This document shows positions 46,609 to 56,127 of a DNA stretch of 64,000 bases, in pieces. Every line of letters begins with the position of its first letter. Positions within the stretch are counted from its first letter, which is position 1. Below the pieces are notes generated by a model. That model had not been told where the DNA came from and ran no database searches. It was given only the letters and a program-made list of their open reading frames with translations. Source of the DNA: Pseudomonas sp. HN11 (GTDB lineage: Bacteria > Pseudomonadota > Gammaproteobacteria > Pseudomonadales > Pseudomonadaceae); NCBI RefSeq assembly GCF_021390155.1, contig NZ_CP089985.1:817001-881000 (forward strand). Reading direction: 5' to 3'. A program made the translations under genes and the position numbers.

Positions 46609-47471
46609 CTGAAACCGACAGACTGCAAATAGAAGTCGGTTATTTGACCACCCCAGAGCAATGCAATCCAGCCGGCAATCGCCAGATACGGACCAAACGG
46701 CATCGGTGCCGACGCTTGGGCTTTGTGCAGACGCATCAAGATCAGACCCACGAACACGCCGACCAGCGACGACATCAACAGTGTCATCGGCAGGATCTGC
46801 CAGCCGCCCCAGGCACCAAGCAGCGCCAGTAACTTGAAGTCGCCGTGGCCCATGCCGTCCTTACCGGTGACCAGCTTGAACAGCCAGAACACACTCCACA
46901 GGCTCAGGTACCCGATCACGGCGCCCCAAAGGGCATCAGGCAGTGTGGTCAGCAAGCCGAAGCCGTTGACGATCAGTCCCAACCACAGCAACGGCATCAC
47001 CAGCACATCCGGCAGCAATTGATGGTCCGCGTCGATCAGGCTCATCGCCAGCAACCCCCAGGTCAGCACCAGCACTGCGCCCGCCTGCCAGCCAACGCCG
47101 AAATGCCAGGCCACCCAGGCCGAGAGCAACCCGCACGCCAGTTCAGTCAGTGGATAGCGGGCGCTGATCGCCCCTTGGCAATAGGCGCAGCGACCTCTGA
47201 GAAACAGGTAACTCAGCAGTGGGATATTTTCCCAGGGACGTATGGGATGGTTGCAGTGCGGGCAGCAAGAGTTGGGGTGCATCAGGTTGTAGGTTGGGCC
47301 GCAGGGTTCAGCGGGTATGCCGAGCACTTCATGGGCCTGGGCGCGCCAATCCCGTTCGAGCATTTTCGGCAGGCGCCACGCCAGCACGTTTATAAAACTG
47401 CCGACGATCAGCCCCAGCACGCCTGCCATCAAGGCGAAGGCCCCTGGGCAGTCACCCAGCAGCAGGCTCAA
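46605..47471 (-). CDS. pilD: Prepilin peptidase / N-methyltransferase PilD
   Basis: PilD removes prepilin leaders and methylates the new N-terminal Phe, serving type IV pili and type II secretion pseudopilins. The 288-residue membrane protein has the CxxC pairs ([20 protein letters not shown] and GRCAYCQG) and the catalytic aspartates in DADHQLLPD and [10 protein letters not shown]. All pilins in this window carry sites for it. It overlaps pilC by 4 bases. Confidence 0.96.
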   Translation of the reverse strand: MSLLLGDCPGAFALMAGVLGLIVGSFINVLAWRLPKMLERDWRAQAHEVLGIPAEPCGPTYNLMHPNSCCPHCNHPIRPWENIPLLSYLFLRGRCAYCQGAISARYPLTELACGLLSAWVAWHFGVGWQAGAVLVLTWGLLAMSLIDADHQLLPDVLVMPLLWLGLIVNGFGLLTTLPDALWGAVIGYLSLWSVFWLFKLVTGKDGMGHGDFKLLALLGAWGGWQILPMTLLMSSLVGVFVGLILMRLHKAQASAPMPFGPYLAIAGWIALLWGGQITDFYLQSVGFR

Positions 47472-48676
47472 AACGCGCTCCCCAACTGGAAGACCGGCAA
47501 GTACATGGCGATCACCAGCGCGCCGACAATACTCCCCAGTATCACCATGATCAGCGGCTCCATCAGGGTGGTTAGATTGTCGACGAGGTTGTCCACATCG
47601 GCTTCGTAATGGCTGGCGACCTTTTCCAGCATGCGATCCAGTGTGCCCGACTCTTCGCCGATGGCTGTCATCTGTATCGCCATACTGGGAAACAGGCCGC
47701 TGGCAACCATGGATTGGTTCAATTGAATGCCAGTGGATACATCATGTCGCATATGTTCGATTGCCTGTTTGAACGGCCCGGAGCCGACGGCACCCGCCAC
47801 AGAATCCAGGGCTTGTACCAGCGGAACACCGGCGGCGAAGGTGGTGGAAAGCGTACGGGCGTAGCGGGCCACTGCTGACTTTCTCAGCAGTTTGCCTGCC
47901 AGCGGCGCTTTCAACAAACGGGCGTCCAGCCAGAGGCGCAAAGAGGCCTGGGTACGATAGGCGTAGCGCAACCCCGCGCCTCCCGCACCTATGCCCAGCG
48001 CTACGAGCCACCAGGCTTGCTGCATGTACTCGGACAGTGCAATCACCCGTAACGTGAACGCCGGCAGCTTGCCATCGACCCCGGCAAACAGGTTCTGGAA
48101 CTGCGGCACGACATGAATCAACAGAACCCCGGTGACCAGGCTGGCTACTACCAATACTGCGATCGGATAGGTCATGGCTTTTTTGATCCTGGCCCTCAAC
48201 TGCTCGCTCTTTTCACGGTGGATCGCCACGCGCTCCAGCAGCGTCTCAAGTGCCCCGGCTTGTTCGCCGGCGGCCACCAGGTTGCAATACAGTCCATCGA
48301 AGTGGCGAGGTTGTTTGCGCAGCGCTTCGGCCAGGCTGGAGCCGGCAGCGATCGCCTGTTTCAAACTTTGCACCAACTGACGTACGGCGCGGTTGTCGAA
48401 GCCTTCGCCGATGATGTCGAAGGCTTGCAGAAGAGGAATTCCGGCTTTCAGCAGCGTGGCCAATTGCCGAGTGAGCAGGGTGATGTCCGTTGATTTGATC
48501 GAGGGGGCGAGGCTCGATAGCACAGTAGATTTCTTGCGCACATGACATGGGCTGATGCCCTGTTGACGTAACTGAGTCTTGACCAGAGCAAGGGTGTGCC
48601 CCGTGGTCTGACCGGACACCCTGCGTCCTTTGCGGTTGATGCCTTCCCAGGCGTAGATCGTTGAAGCGTTGTCCAT
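47468..48676 (-). CDS. pilC: Type IV pilus inner-membrane platform protein PilC
   Basis: The 402-residue GspF-family protein has two repeat domains with the motif FTRQLATLLKAGIPLLQAFD-like LLTRQLATLLKAGIPLLQA and the later ALIKRMLEKV-type ESGTLDRMLEKVASHYEADV. Three membrane segments include MTYPIAVLVVASLVTGVLLI. It is the platform on which the PilB and PilT motors act. ATG 48676 gives MDNASTIYAWEG. In P. aeruginosa pilB precedes pilC; here it is missing. Confidence 0.95.
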   Translation of the reverse strand: MDNASTIYAWEGINRKGRRVSGQTTGHTLALVKTQLRQQGISPCHVRKKSTVLSSLAPSIKSTDITLLTRQLATLLKAGIPLLQAFDIIGEGFDNRAVRQLVQSLKQAIAAGSSLAEALRKQPRHFDGLYCNLVAAGEQAGALETLLERVAIHREKSEQLRARIKKAMTYPIAVLVVASLVTGVLLIHVVPQFQNLFAGVDGKLPAFTLRVIALSEYMQQAWWLVALGIGAGGAGLRYAYRTQASLRLWLDARLLKAPLAGKLLRKSAVARYARTLSTTFAAGVPLVQALDSVAGAVGSGPFKQAIEHMRHDVSTGIQLNQSMVASGLFPSMAIQMTAIGEESGTLDRMLEKVASHYEADVDNLVDNLTTLMEPLIMVILGSIVGALVIAMYLPVFQLGSAF

Positions 48677-48874
48677 GTCACGGTTCCGCACAGAGGTCGT
48701 CGAAGATTTATAGCTTAGTCAGGTGACGGATTCGGACAGGCCGGGAAGGAGGATAAAATGTCAGAATGTGCGTCTTGTATGCGATTGACCGTCTGCGGAT
48801 GAGTACACTGGCGCCGCAGCACAAAGCGGGGCGCAGGACGCGCCTTGTCATGAGTTCTATCCTGGAGAGTGAAT

Positions 48875-49291
48875 GTGATACGTCAAAAAGGTTTTACCCT
48901 GATCGAGCTGTTGATCGTCGTGGCAATCATCGGCATTTTGGCCACCATTGGCCTGCCCATGTACACCACCCACCAGGCCAAGGCCAAGTTCACCGCCGGC
49001 CTGGCTGAGATTGCTGCGTTGAAGGCCGGCTATGAAGACACCCTCAACCAGGGCACCGTACCCACCCTGGCCTTGATCGGTGGCACCAGCCCGACAGCCA
49101 ATTGCACGATCGAGGTGACTGGGGATGTTGCCACGGGCGCGGGCTCCATCCGTTGCGAAATACTCGATGCTCCGGCGCCGGTGCTGGGCAAGACCATCAG
49201 CCTGACACGCAATGCCACCACGGGTTGGAAGTGCAGCACTACCGCTGATGCAAAATATGTCGCCAAGGGCTGCGGCGCCGATGGGGCGTAG
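48875..49291 (+). CDS. pilA: Type IV major pilin PilA
   Basis: The short-leader pilin begins VIRQKG^FTLIELLIVVAIIG with Gly -1, Phe +1 and Glu +5, then LATIGLPMYTTHQAKAKFTA. There are two Cys pairs in the globular part (NCTIEV with IRCEIL, and WKCSTT with KGCGADGA), the last forming the D-loop. GTG 48875 was chosen because its GGAG is 7 bases upstream; GTG 48869 sits too close. The mature C-terminus ends GADGA, with no terminal Ser. No sigma-54 (GG-N10-GC) site is seen upstream. Confidence 0.93.
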   Translation: MIRQKGFTLIELLIVVAIIGILATIGLPMYTTHQAKAKFTAGLAEIAALKAGYEDTLNQGTVPTLALIGGTSPTANCTIEVTGDVATGAGSIRCEILDAPAPVLGKTISLTRNATTGWKCSTTADAKYVAKGCGADGA

Positions 49292-49327
49292 CGGTTGAAC
49301 CATCCACAGGGAAGTTGAGGTTGGCCG

Positions 49328-50728
49328 ATGGCGTTATCCATAGAGCCGCGTGGCAGTGTTTTCCTGGTGGCAGTGGTGTGTCTGCTGGTTGTCGGGGTTT
49401 GTGCGCCCTTCAGTGGGCATGACTTGCAACGGGCGGTGCAGATTGCCGTCGGGGCATGCGCGGTGCTGTATGGATTGTCGGCCGCCCCGGTCGAGCAACT
49501 GGTGGACCGGCCAACCGCCCTGGGGCTGGCACTGATTATCGCGCTGGGGCTGGTGTCATCGATGTTGGCCCATCAACCGCTCTGGGCACTTGCCGAAGTG
49601 GCTTTGTTTGTCAGCTGTGGCGCGATCGCAGTGGGTTTTGCCTGGCTGCGTCGCCAGGGTGGTGAGCCTCTGGATCGTATCTTGATCATGGTGGTAGTGC
49701 TGATATGCGTGATCAAGTCGATTCAATATATGCAGGCGGGTGTGCTGGCATTTGCCAGCGCCGAGCAGGTGCTGGACCCTGACTTGCTGCTAACGGGCTT
49801 TTCCAACAAGCGGTTCTATGGTCAGTTCCAGACGCTCACCCTGCCGCTGCTGGCCCTTCCCTTATTGACCCCTGCGCTCAACCGCTCACTCAAAGCGGCA
49901 GTGTTTACGTTGCTGTGCGTGTGGTGGTTGATCGCGATTAGTGGCGGCACGCGGGGCACCTGGCTTGGCATGGCCGCGGCGGGCGTGGTATTGGCGGTGC
50001 TGGGGCCGTGGGCGCGGCGCTGGCTGGGTTGGCAGTTCGGCGCAGTATTGGGCGGGCTATTGCTGTACTGGCTGATGTTCACGGTGTTGGCGGGTTACCT
50101 GGGGATCGAAGTCGCCAATGGCGCCGGTGACCGTCTGACCACTCATTTGTCTGGGCGTGGGCCTATTTGGTGGCAGGCTTGGCAGATGCTCGTGGAGCGT
50201 CCGTGGTTGGGGTTCGGGCCGATGCATTTTGCCGATATCGCCAATAAGGTTGCCGCTCACCCCCATCAGGCCATTCTGCAATGGGCCAGTGAGTGGGGAG
50301 TGCCATCGGCTTTGTGCGTGGCGTTGCTGGCCTGGCGCGGGGGGTGGGCCACTTTCGGTGTACTGCGCGAACGCACGCGGAGCGTCGAGCGAGTGGACCT
50401 GCTACGAATATGTCTGTTTGCAGCAGTGGTCGGTGCGTTGGTGCAGTCCATGGTCGATGGCGTGATTGTAATGCCCAACTCCCAGGTCTGGCTGGCGCTG
50501 GTGGTCGGTTGGCTGATGGGGCTGCATGTGTGGCGAACGCCGGTGACCGCTGAATTGCCATTGGCCAGGGGCGCGTGGAAAATCCTGAGCGTGTTGGCCG
50601 TTGGTCTGTTGATCTTTATTGCGGTGCGCGATGTGCCTCATCTCAAGCAGTCCCAGCAACAGTACCTGGACGCCCATCAAGACTTTCTCCAACCGCGCTT
50701 CTGGGCCCAGGGTGTGATTGCCCGTTGA
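49328..50728 (+). CDS. O-antigen-ligase / TfpO-like pilin glycosyltransferase
   Basis: This multi-pass membrane protein of 466 residues, with about 12 helices, carries the Wzy_C pattern SGGTRGTWLGMAAAG and SGRGPIWWQAWQMLVERPWL, then GFGPMHFA and AHPHQAILQWASEWG, the large periplasmic loop of the O-antigen ligase family. Placement between pilA and tRNA-Thr is that of the P. aeruginosa pilin glycosylase TfpO/PilO. It would attach an O-antigen unit to pilin or to another acceptor. Lipopolysaccharide ligase activity is the alternative, although that gene usually lies with LPS genes. It begins 36 bases after pilA. Confidence 0.85.
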   Translation: MALSIEPRGSVFLVAVVCLLVVGVCAPFSGHDLQRAVQIAVGACAVLYGLSAAPVEQLVDRPTALGLALIIALGLVSSMLAHQPLWALAEVALFVSCGAIAVGFAWLRRQGGEPLDRILIMVVVLICVIKSIQYMQAGVLAFASAEQVLDPDLLLTGFSNKRFYGQFQTLTLPLLALPLLTPALNRSLKAAVFTLLCVWWLIAISGGTRGTWLGMAAAGVVLAVLGPWARRWLGWQFGAVLGGLLLYWLMFTVLAGYLGIEVANGAGDRLTTHLSGRGPIWWQAWQMLVERPWLGFGPMHFADIANKVAAHPHQAILQWASEWGVPSALCVALLAWRGGWATFGVLRERTRSVERVDLLRICLFAAVVGALVQSMVDGVIVMPNSQVWLALVVGWLMGLHVWRTPVTAELPLARGAWKILSVLAVGLLIFIAVRDVPHLKQSQQQYLDAHQDFLQPRFWAQGVIAR

Positions 50729-50776
50729 CGGCGGCAAGTTGCCGGACTCCCAATGCGGTGCTAGCTTTAGCCCACC

Positions 50777-50849
50777 GCCCGTGTAGCTCAGCCGGTAGAG
50801 CAGCGCACTCGTAACGCGAAGGTCGCAGGTTCGATTCCTGTCTCGGGCA
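50777..50849 (+). tRNA. tRNA-Thr (CGT)
   Basis: The cloverleaf GCCCGTGTAGCTCAGCCGGT has anticodon CGT (CACTCGTAACG) and T-loop TTCGATT. The acceptor stem ends CTCGGGC with discriminator A, and no CCA is encoded. There is a T-T mismatch at pair 6 of the acceptor stem. This tRNA borders pilA loci in P. aeruginosa too. The next 140 bases have no gene. Confidence 0.93.
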
Positions 50850-50993
50850 AAAAGGCAACAAAGCAGCACTGTTTTCAGTTGATCCCAGAATGGTTCTGAA
50901 GGCCAGACGAGCCGGCATTTGCGCCCGCTCTTTTGTATCTGCGCAACCTTGATGACCCAGATGCATCCCCATTCCTCGATCTAAGAGAACAAC

Positions 50994-51299
50994 ATGACCA
51001 CGACTGAAATGACCCAGGAAGTTCGGCATCAGGCAGCCCTTGAGAAATACCTCGAGGAATCGCCGCAGCTTAAAGAAGAGATCAAGGACCTGAGCGCCGA
51101 TGATCAGCGCGACCAGATTCAGTGGGCATTCGAGGACGAGGCCGAGAGCCAGGGCTATCAGCCCTGGGAGTTGACCCTCAAGTACACCTCGACACCGGAA
51201 GAATTCGAAGCGGCACGGCTGGCCTTGCACAAAGAGGCGGCCGAGGTGCTGGGTGTCGAATGGGAAGAGTATTGCGAGATGAATGACCTGGTGGTTTAA
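50994..51299 (+). CDS. DUF6388-like small acidic protein
   Basis: The 101-residue acidic protein (MTTTEMTQEVRHQAALEKYL to EEYCEMNDLVV) is helical and soluble, with glutamate-rich runs. The look fits DUF6388-type Pseudomonas proteins, but this match is from memory of pattern, not a search. A AAGAGAAC ribosome site precedes the ATG. No function can be given. It follows tRNA-Thr and precedes the nadC repeat region. Confidence 0.75.
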   Translation: MTTTEMTQEVRHQAALEKYLEESPQLKEEIKDLSADDQRDQIQWAFEDEAESQGYQPWELTLKYTSTPEEFEAARLALHKEAAEVLGVEWEEYCEMNDLVV

Positions 51300-51315
51300 A
51301 AGCAGCTACATGTTT

Positions 51316-51340
51316 CAAGCTGCAAGCTGCAAGCTGCAAG
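51316..51340. repeat. AAGCTGC triple direct repeat
   Basis: The unit AAGCTGC occurs three times in tandem in CAAGCTGCAAGCTGCAAGC, followed by TGCAAG. The same unit occurs after cysNC (18211-18233). Confidence 0.7.
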
Positions 51341-51362
51341 TCGCGCAGTTGCTTGCAGCTTG
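51330..51362. repeat. Perfect 11-base inverted repeat after nadC
   Basis: CAAGCTGCAAG (51330-51340) and CTTGCAGCTTG (51352-51362) enclose TCGCGCAGTTG. It lies about 20 bases past the nadC stop and could act as an RNA-stabilising or terminating hairpin though no T-run follows. Confidence 0.7.
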
Positions 51363-51383
51363 AAGCTTACGGCTTGCAACTCT

Positions 51384-52232
51384 TCAGATACTGAGGCGCA
51401 TCGACAAATCCACTGCCTTCACATCCTTGGTCAGGGCGCCAATGGAAATGTAATCCACCCCCGTTTCAGCAATCGGCAGCAGGGTGCTTTCATTGATTGC
51501 GCCGCTGGCTTCCAGCTTGGCTTTGCCGCCGTTCAGGCGCACGGCCTCACGCATGTCATCCAGGCTCAACTCGTCGAGCATAATGATATCCGCGCCCGCC
51601 GCCAGGGCTTCGCGCAGTTCATCCAGACTTTCCACCTCGATTTCCACTGGCTTGCCGGGAGCGATCTTGTGCGCGGCCGTGATTGCCTGGGCGATACCAC
51701 CGCAGGCAGCGATATGGTTTTCCTTGATCAGGAACGCGTCGTACAAACCGATACGGTGGTTGTGGCAGCCGCCGCAGGTTACGGCGTACTTCTGCGCAAG
51801 GCGCAGGCCCGGTAGGGTTTTACGCGTGTCCAGTAGTTTGACTTGGGTGCTGGCGACAAAATCCGCCAGGAATTGGGCGCGGGTGGCGACTCCGGACAGC
51901 AGCTGCAGGAAATTCAACGCACAGCGTTCACCGCTGAGCAGCGAACGTGCCGGGCCTTCAAGGTGAAACAGCGCTTGATTGGGGCTGACGCGTTCACCGT
52001 CGGCCACCTGCCAATGTACGGCGACCCGTGGGTCCAACTGGCGGAACACCGCATCCACCCAGGCTGTACCGGCGATCACCGCGGCGTCGCGGGTAATGAT
52101 AGTGGCCGTGGCCAGCCGCTCGGCCGGGATCAACTGCGCAGTGATGTCGCCGTTGCCGATATCTTCCAGCAGTGCGCGGCGCACGTTGGCTTCGATTTCG
52201 GCGGTGAGGTCGGCAAGACGGAGATTCGGCAT
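51384..52232 (-). CDS. nadC: Quinolinate phosphoribosyltransferase
   Basis: NadC converts quinolinate and PRPP to nicotinate mononucleotide in de novo NAD synthesis. The 282-residue type II enzyme has [16 protein letters not shown], the PRPP/active-site residues [15 protein letters not shown] and [20 protein letters not shown], then [17 protein letters not shown] and IIMLDEL. ATG 52232 gives the usual start. It is divergent from the DUF1631 gene. Confidence 0.97.
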   Translation of the reverse strand: MPNLRLADLTAEIEANVRRALLEDIGNGDITAQLIPAERLATATIITRDAAVIAGTAWVDAVFRQLDPRVAVHWQVADGERVSPNQALFHLEGPARSLLSGERCALNFLQLLSGVATRAQFLADFVASTQVKLLDTRKTLPGLRLAQKYAVTCGGCHNHRIGLYDAFLIKENHIAACGGIAQAITAAHKIAPGKPVEIEVESLDELREALAAGADIIMLDELSLDDMREAVRLNGGKAKLEASGAINESTLLPIAETGVDYISIGALTKDVKAVDLSMRLSI

Positions 52233-52423
52233 AACAGGCTCCACATACAAAGTGCCCCGATTATAGGGGCAGTGTGCGTTCGAACCCAGGCTCACCACTC
52301 ATTTACCGCGCAATGGCAGAGTTTGCTGGCGCAACCCCCCTCATTTGCAAGATAATCTTGCGCCTTGCAATTGGCGTCATAGCTTTGACGTTCAGAACCA
52401 TACCGCCGTTTCAGGAGGCCAGG

Positions 52424-54559
52424 ATGCACAATGACGGAAAGGTGGTGCCGATCAATAAGGCACCCGCCACGCCATCGCCGCTCGCCCGACTGCCGGTGGT
52501 GCTGCAGCAGGTCCGCGACAAGGCGGCGCAACAATTGCAGCAAGGGCTGCAGGATCTGTTCGATAACGCCGATGACACGCTGTTCGAAATGGCTGACAAG
52601 GCGCGCAACAACCTCGATCACCATATTTTCTTTGAAGCCATGCGCGACCTGCGCCTCAAACGCAAGAATTTCGAGCGCGTGTTCATGGAGCGCCTGTTCG
52701 AAGCCTTTGCCGGCCTTGGCCAGGCGGGGCGGGGCGAGCCGCAGTTGGTGCCGGTGGTTTCCTACGACGCGGTACCGGGCTCCTCCAGGGATGACTTGGA
52801 AAAAGCCGTGGCACTTGAAGCGATGCTCGGTCGGGTACGGCATCGTGACGGCCTGGCCCTCGGGCAGCTCACCGCGCGTTTGAGCGCCTTGCTGGGCAAG
52901 CGTCTGGATGATCGTGAGAACCCGCTGGGGCCTGCGCTGCTGTGTGAGTTCTTCCTGCGGGCGGGGCGCAGCCTCGGCGTGGAGATCCGCGTCAAACTGA
53001 TCATGCTCAAGCTTTTTGAAAAATACGTGCTCAGTGACGCCGACCAACTGTACGGCGAAGCCAATCAATTGCTGCTCGCGACAGGCGTATTGCCTGAGCT
53101 GAAGGCCGTACCGTCGCGCCGACTTGAGGGGCGAGCGGGCGTTGAACTCCCGCGTGAAGAAATCTCGCCTGCCGCCGACCTGTGCGCCGACGAAAACGGC
53201 CAGGAAGCCTTCGCCGCGCTCCAGCAATTGCTCAGCACGGTACGCGGCAGCGTGGCGCCAACGCTTGAAGCCAGCGCCGAAACTTTGCCCATTGCCACCC
53301 GTGACCTGTTGCGCCTGCTCTCTCACTTGCAGCAGTACGTGCCGGAGCCTGGGGCGGAAGACGATTTCGACCTGCGTGGTCAGCTTGAACAGTTGCTCAC
53401 CCGCGTCAGCGTCAAGAGTGGTAAGTCGCGGGTGGTGGAGGATGCGGACGAAGACGTGATCAACCTGGTTGCACTGCTGTTCGAGTTCATTCTCAATGAC
53501 CGCGCCGTGCCCGATGTCTTCAAGGCCCTGATCGGTCGCTTGCAGATCCCACTGCTGAAAGTAGCGTTGCTGGACAAGAGCTTTTTCAGTCGTTCCAGCC
53601 ATCCGGCGCGATGCCTGCTCAATGAAATTGCGGCGGCCGCCATGGGCTGCTGCCAGCGCGATCACCTCTACCTGCGCATCGAACGGGTGATACAGCGCCT
53701 GCTCAACGAGTTTGTCGAAGACCCGACGATTTTTTCCCAGTTACTCGCAGAGTTCAGCGCGTTTGCCGCCGATGAGCGGCGGCGCAGTGACGTGCTTGAA
53801 CAGCACACCCGTGATGCCGAGGCTGGCCGCGTGCGGACCGAAGCCGCCCGCCAGCGTGTGGCCGATGTGCTGAATAAACGGCTGCTGGGCAAAGTCCTGC
53901 CGCGCCCGGTCGTGCAGTTCCTGCAGCAGGCGTGGAGCCAGGTACTGTTGCTGGCCAGCCTCAAGCATGGCGAGCAGTCGGTGCAGTGGCAAGCGGGGTT
54001 GCGTGCCATGGACGAACTGATCTGGAGCGTCAGTCTGCAGCAGGACACCGAGGCCGGGCGACATTTGCTGGAGCAACTGCCGGGTTTGCTCAAAGCCTTG
54101 CGCGATGGTTTGACCAGTGCCGCGTTTGACCCTTTCAGCACCCGCGAATTTTTTGTGCGCTTGCAGGCCCTGCACATCCAGGCACCTGAAAGCGCCGAAG
54201 AGTTAATCGAAGTGCGTGAGCCGTTCGTGCTGAGTGCGGCATCACCCGACACGGGCAGCGACCTGTCGGGCAATGACCCTGACCTGCTCAAGGCTCATCA
54301 ATTGCACGTGGGTAGCTGGGTGGTGTTCCAGGAAGATGAGGCCAATACGCTGCGGTGTAAGCTGACGGCGATCATGGCACCGGCGCATACCTACATTTTT
54401 ACCAGTCGCACCGGACTCAAGGTGCTGGAGAAGACTGCCGGCCAATTGGCGTTGGCGTTCAAGCGCGGCGCGCTGCATACCCTGGACGACGATCCCCTGT
54501 TCGAGCGCGCGCTGGCGGCGGTGGTGGCCAAGCTGCGTCAACTCAATCGCGGCAAGTGA
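52424..54559 (+). CDS. DUF1631 family protein
   Basis: The 711-residue protein begins MHNDGKVVPINKAPATPSPL after AGGAGGCC, with a DUF1631 domain covering most of the length and a small C-terminal beta part (HVGSWVVFQEDEANTLRCKL then YIFTSRTGLKVLEKTAGQLA) that resembles the PilZ-like end of this family. It corresponds by position to the gene between nadC and ampD in P. aeruginosa. Its role is unproven; a c-di-GMP related function is suggested by the C-terminal resemblance only. Confidence 0.85.
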   Translation: MHNDGKVVPINKAPATPSPLARLPVVLQQVRDKAAQQLQQGLQDLFDNADDTLFEMADKARNNLDHHIFFEAMRDLRLKRKNFERVFMERLFEAFAGLGQAGRGEPQLVPVVSYDAVPGSSRDDLEKAVALEAMLGRVRHRDGLALGQLTARLSALLGKRLDDRENPLGPALLCEFFLRAGRSLGVEIRVKLIMLKLFEKYVLSDADQLYGEANQLLLATGVLPELKAVPSRRLEGRAGVELPREEISPAADLCADENGQEAFAALQQLLSTVRGSVAPTLEASAETLPIATRDLLRLLSHLQQYVPEPGAEDDFDLRGQLEQLLTRVSVKSGKSRVVEDADEDVINLVALLFEFILNDRAVPDVFKALIGRLQIPLLKVALLDKSFFSRSSHPARCLLNEIAAAAMGCCQRDHLYLRIERVIQRLLNEFVEDPTIFSQLLAEFSAFAADERRRSDVLEQHTRDAEAGRVRTEAARQRVADVLNKRLLGKVLPRPVVQFLQQAWSQVLLLASLKHGEQSVQWQAGLRAMDELIWSVSLQQDTEAGRHLLEQLPGLLKALRDGLTSAAFDPFSTREFFVRLQALHIQAPESAEELIEVREPFVLSAASPDTGSDLSGNDPDLLKAHQLHVGSWVVFQEDEANTLRCKLTAIMAPAHTYIFTSRTGLKVLEKTAGQLALAFKRGALHTLDDDPLFERALAAVVAKLRQLNRGK

Positions 54560-54620
54560 TCGCAACCGGAGGGTTGAACGCGGCATACTGGTCACACGTT
54601 GTCTCGTTCAAGGAACCTGT

Positions 54621-55184
54621 ATGCAGTTGGACCCCACCAGCGGTTGGTGCGAGGGCATCCGTCATTGCCCCTCACCCAACTTCAACGAGCGCCCCGCAGG
54701 CGAAATCTCACTGTTGGTGGTGCATAACATCAGCCTGCCACCGGCACAGTTCGGCACCGGCAAGGTGCAGGAATTTTTCCAGAACCGCCTGGATGTCACG
54801 GAACATCCCTACTTTGAAGGGATTGCCGACCTACGGGTATCTGCGCATTTTCTGATTGAGCGTGATGGCGTGGTGACGCAATTTGTGTCCTGCCTCGACC
54901 GGGCCTGGCATGCCGGGGTTTCGCAGTTCGAGGGGCGGGAAACCTGCAATGATTTTTCCCTGGGAGTGGAGCTGGAAGGCACGGATGAGCAACCGTTCAC
55001 TGATGCCCAATACACATCGCTGATTGACCTGACACGCCAGTTGCTGGCGGCTTATCCTGGCATCACCTCCCAGCGTATTTGTGGTCACAGCGATATTGCT
55101 CCGGGACGCAAGACCGACCCCGGCCCCGCTTTTGATTGGACGCGCTTTCGTAGCGCCCTGCAGGATGGAGGACACGTACGATGA
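54621..55184 (+). CDS. ampD: 1,6-anhydro-N-acetylmuramyl-L-alanine amidase AmpD
   Basis: AmpD clips the peptide from anhydromuropeptides in wall recycling, which controls AmpR-dependent beta-lactamase induction. The 187-residue zinc amidase has His35 (VVHNISLP), His156 (CGHSDIAPGRK) and Asp166 (TDPGPAFDW) as ligands. It overlaps ampE by 4 bases. Loss of AmpD is known to cause beta-lactamase overproduction in pseudomonads; here it is intact. Confidence 0.96.
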   Translation: MQLDPTSGWCEGIRHCPSPNFNERPAGEISLLVVHNISLPPAQFGTGKVQEFFQNRLDVTEHPYFEGIADLRVSAHFLIERDGVVTQFVSCLDRAWHAGVSQFEGRETCNDFSLGVELEGTDEQPFTDAQYTSLIDLTRQLLAAYPGITSQRICGHSDIAPGRKTDPGPAFDWTRFRSALQDGGHVR

Positions 55185-56017
55185 GTTTTCTGGTGTTGGT
55201 GCTGGCGGTGTGGATCGAGAAATTCTCGGCGCTGCGCCAGCGGTTGCAGCGCGATGGCGGCTGGTTGCGTGAACTGGCCAAGCTGGAATCGAGCCCGCGC
55301 ATGGGTAAGCGACCCTGGTTGATTCTGACGTTGCTGGCGCTGTTGCCGGTGGCGCTGCTAGCGTTGTTGCTGCTGGTGCTGGAGCCGGTGGCCTACGGAT
55401 TGTTGGCGCTGCCGGTGCACCTGCTGGTGGTGATCTACAGCCTGGGCCGTGGTGATCTGCTTGCCGGGCTGGGGCCCTTTCGTGATGCCTGGCGTCGTGG
55501 CGACCTGCAAGCCGCCGAACACGTGGCCGAGCGCGACTTGAACCTCAGCGCCGACAGTGGCGAACAATTGCTCGAGCGCGTTCAGGGCCATCTGTTGTGG
55601 CAGGCGTACCAGAGCTTTTTCGCAGTGATCTTCTGGTACTTCCTGCTAGGGCCAGTTGCTGCCTTGGCTTATCGTCTGCTCGCACTGGCCGCTGAGCACA
55701 GCAAGAACCCCTTGGTGGCAGAGCGTGCGTGGCAACTGCGCCATGCGTTTGACTGGCTGCCGGTGCGCCTGCTGGCGGCCAGCTTCGCCCTGGTGGGTAA
55801 CTTCGTCGCGGTCGGTCGCGTGATGCTGCACGAACTGTTGAGCTGGGACATCAGCGCCGCTCAGCTGGTGGAAAAGGTTGGCCTGGTCGCCGCCGAAATT
55901 CCGCCACCGGTGGTAGGCCCCGATGGCGTCAACAGCCTCGACCGGCTCTGGGAGCTGCTGTTGCGCGCGGCGGTGCTGTGGTATGCCGGGTTTGCGATCT
56001 GGACGGTGTTGCCTTAA
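55181..56017 (+). CDS. ampE: AmpE, beta-lactamase regulatory membrane protein
   Basis: The 278-residue inner-membrane protein has four predicted helices (LTLLALLPVALLALLLLVLE, SFFAVIFWYFLLGPVAALAY, LLAASFALVGNFVAVGRVML, LLLRAAVLWYAGFAIW) and an N-terminal IEKFSALRQRLQRDGGW. It is paired with ampD, as usual, and the exact function is not known, although a sensing role in beta-lactamase induction is proposed. The 110 bases after it hold no clear terminator. Confidence 0.9.
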   Translation: MSFLVLVLAVWIEKFSALRQRLQRDGGWLRELAKLESSPRMGKRPWLILTLLALLPVALLALLLLVLEPVAYGLLALPVHLLVVIYSLGRGDLLAGLGPFRDAWRRGDLQAAEHVAERDLNLSADSGEQLLERVQGHLLWQAYQSFFAVIFWYFLLGPVAALAYRLLALAAEHSKNPLVAERAWQLRHAFDWLPVRLLAASFALVGNFVAVGRVMLHELLSWDISAAQLVEKVGLVAAEIPPPVVGPDGVNSLDRLWELLLRAAVLWYAGFAIWTVLP

Positions 56018-56127
56018 CCCCCCCCATTAACCTTAAGTTACAAAACTCCCTTTCAAATTGAGCTATACAGATGCTGGCTAACTGCCGCCCTGCGCCTCAA
56101 TAACAATAAAAGAAAGGGAGTTCACTT

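Noticed and set aside
48677..48874. A sigma-54 promoter for pilA
   Set aside because: TGGCGCCGCAGCAC resembles the -24 element but the GG-N10-GC spacing with a TTGC -12 is not met.
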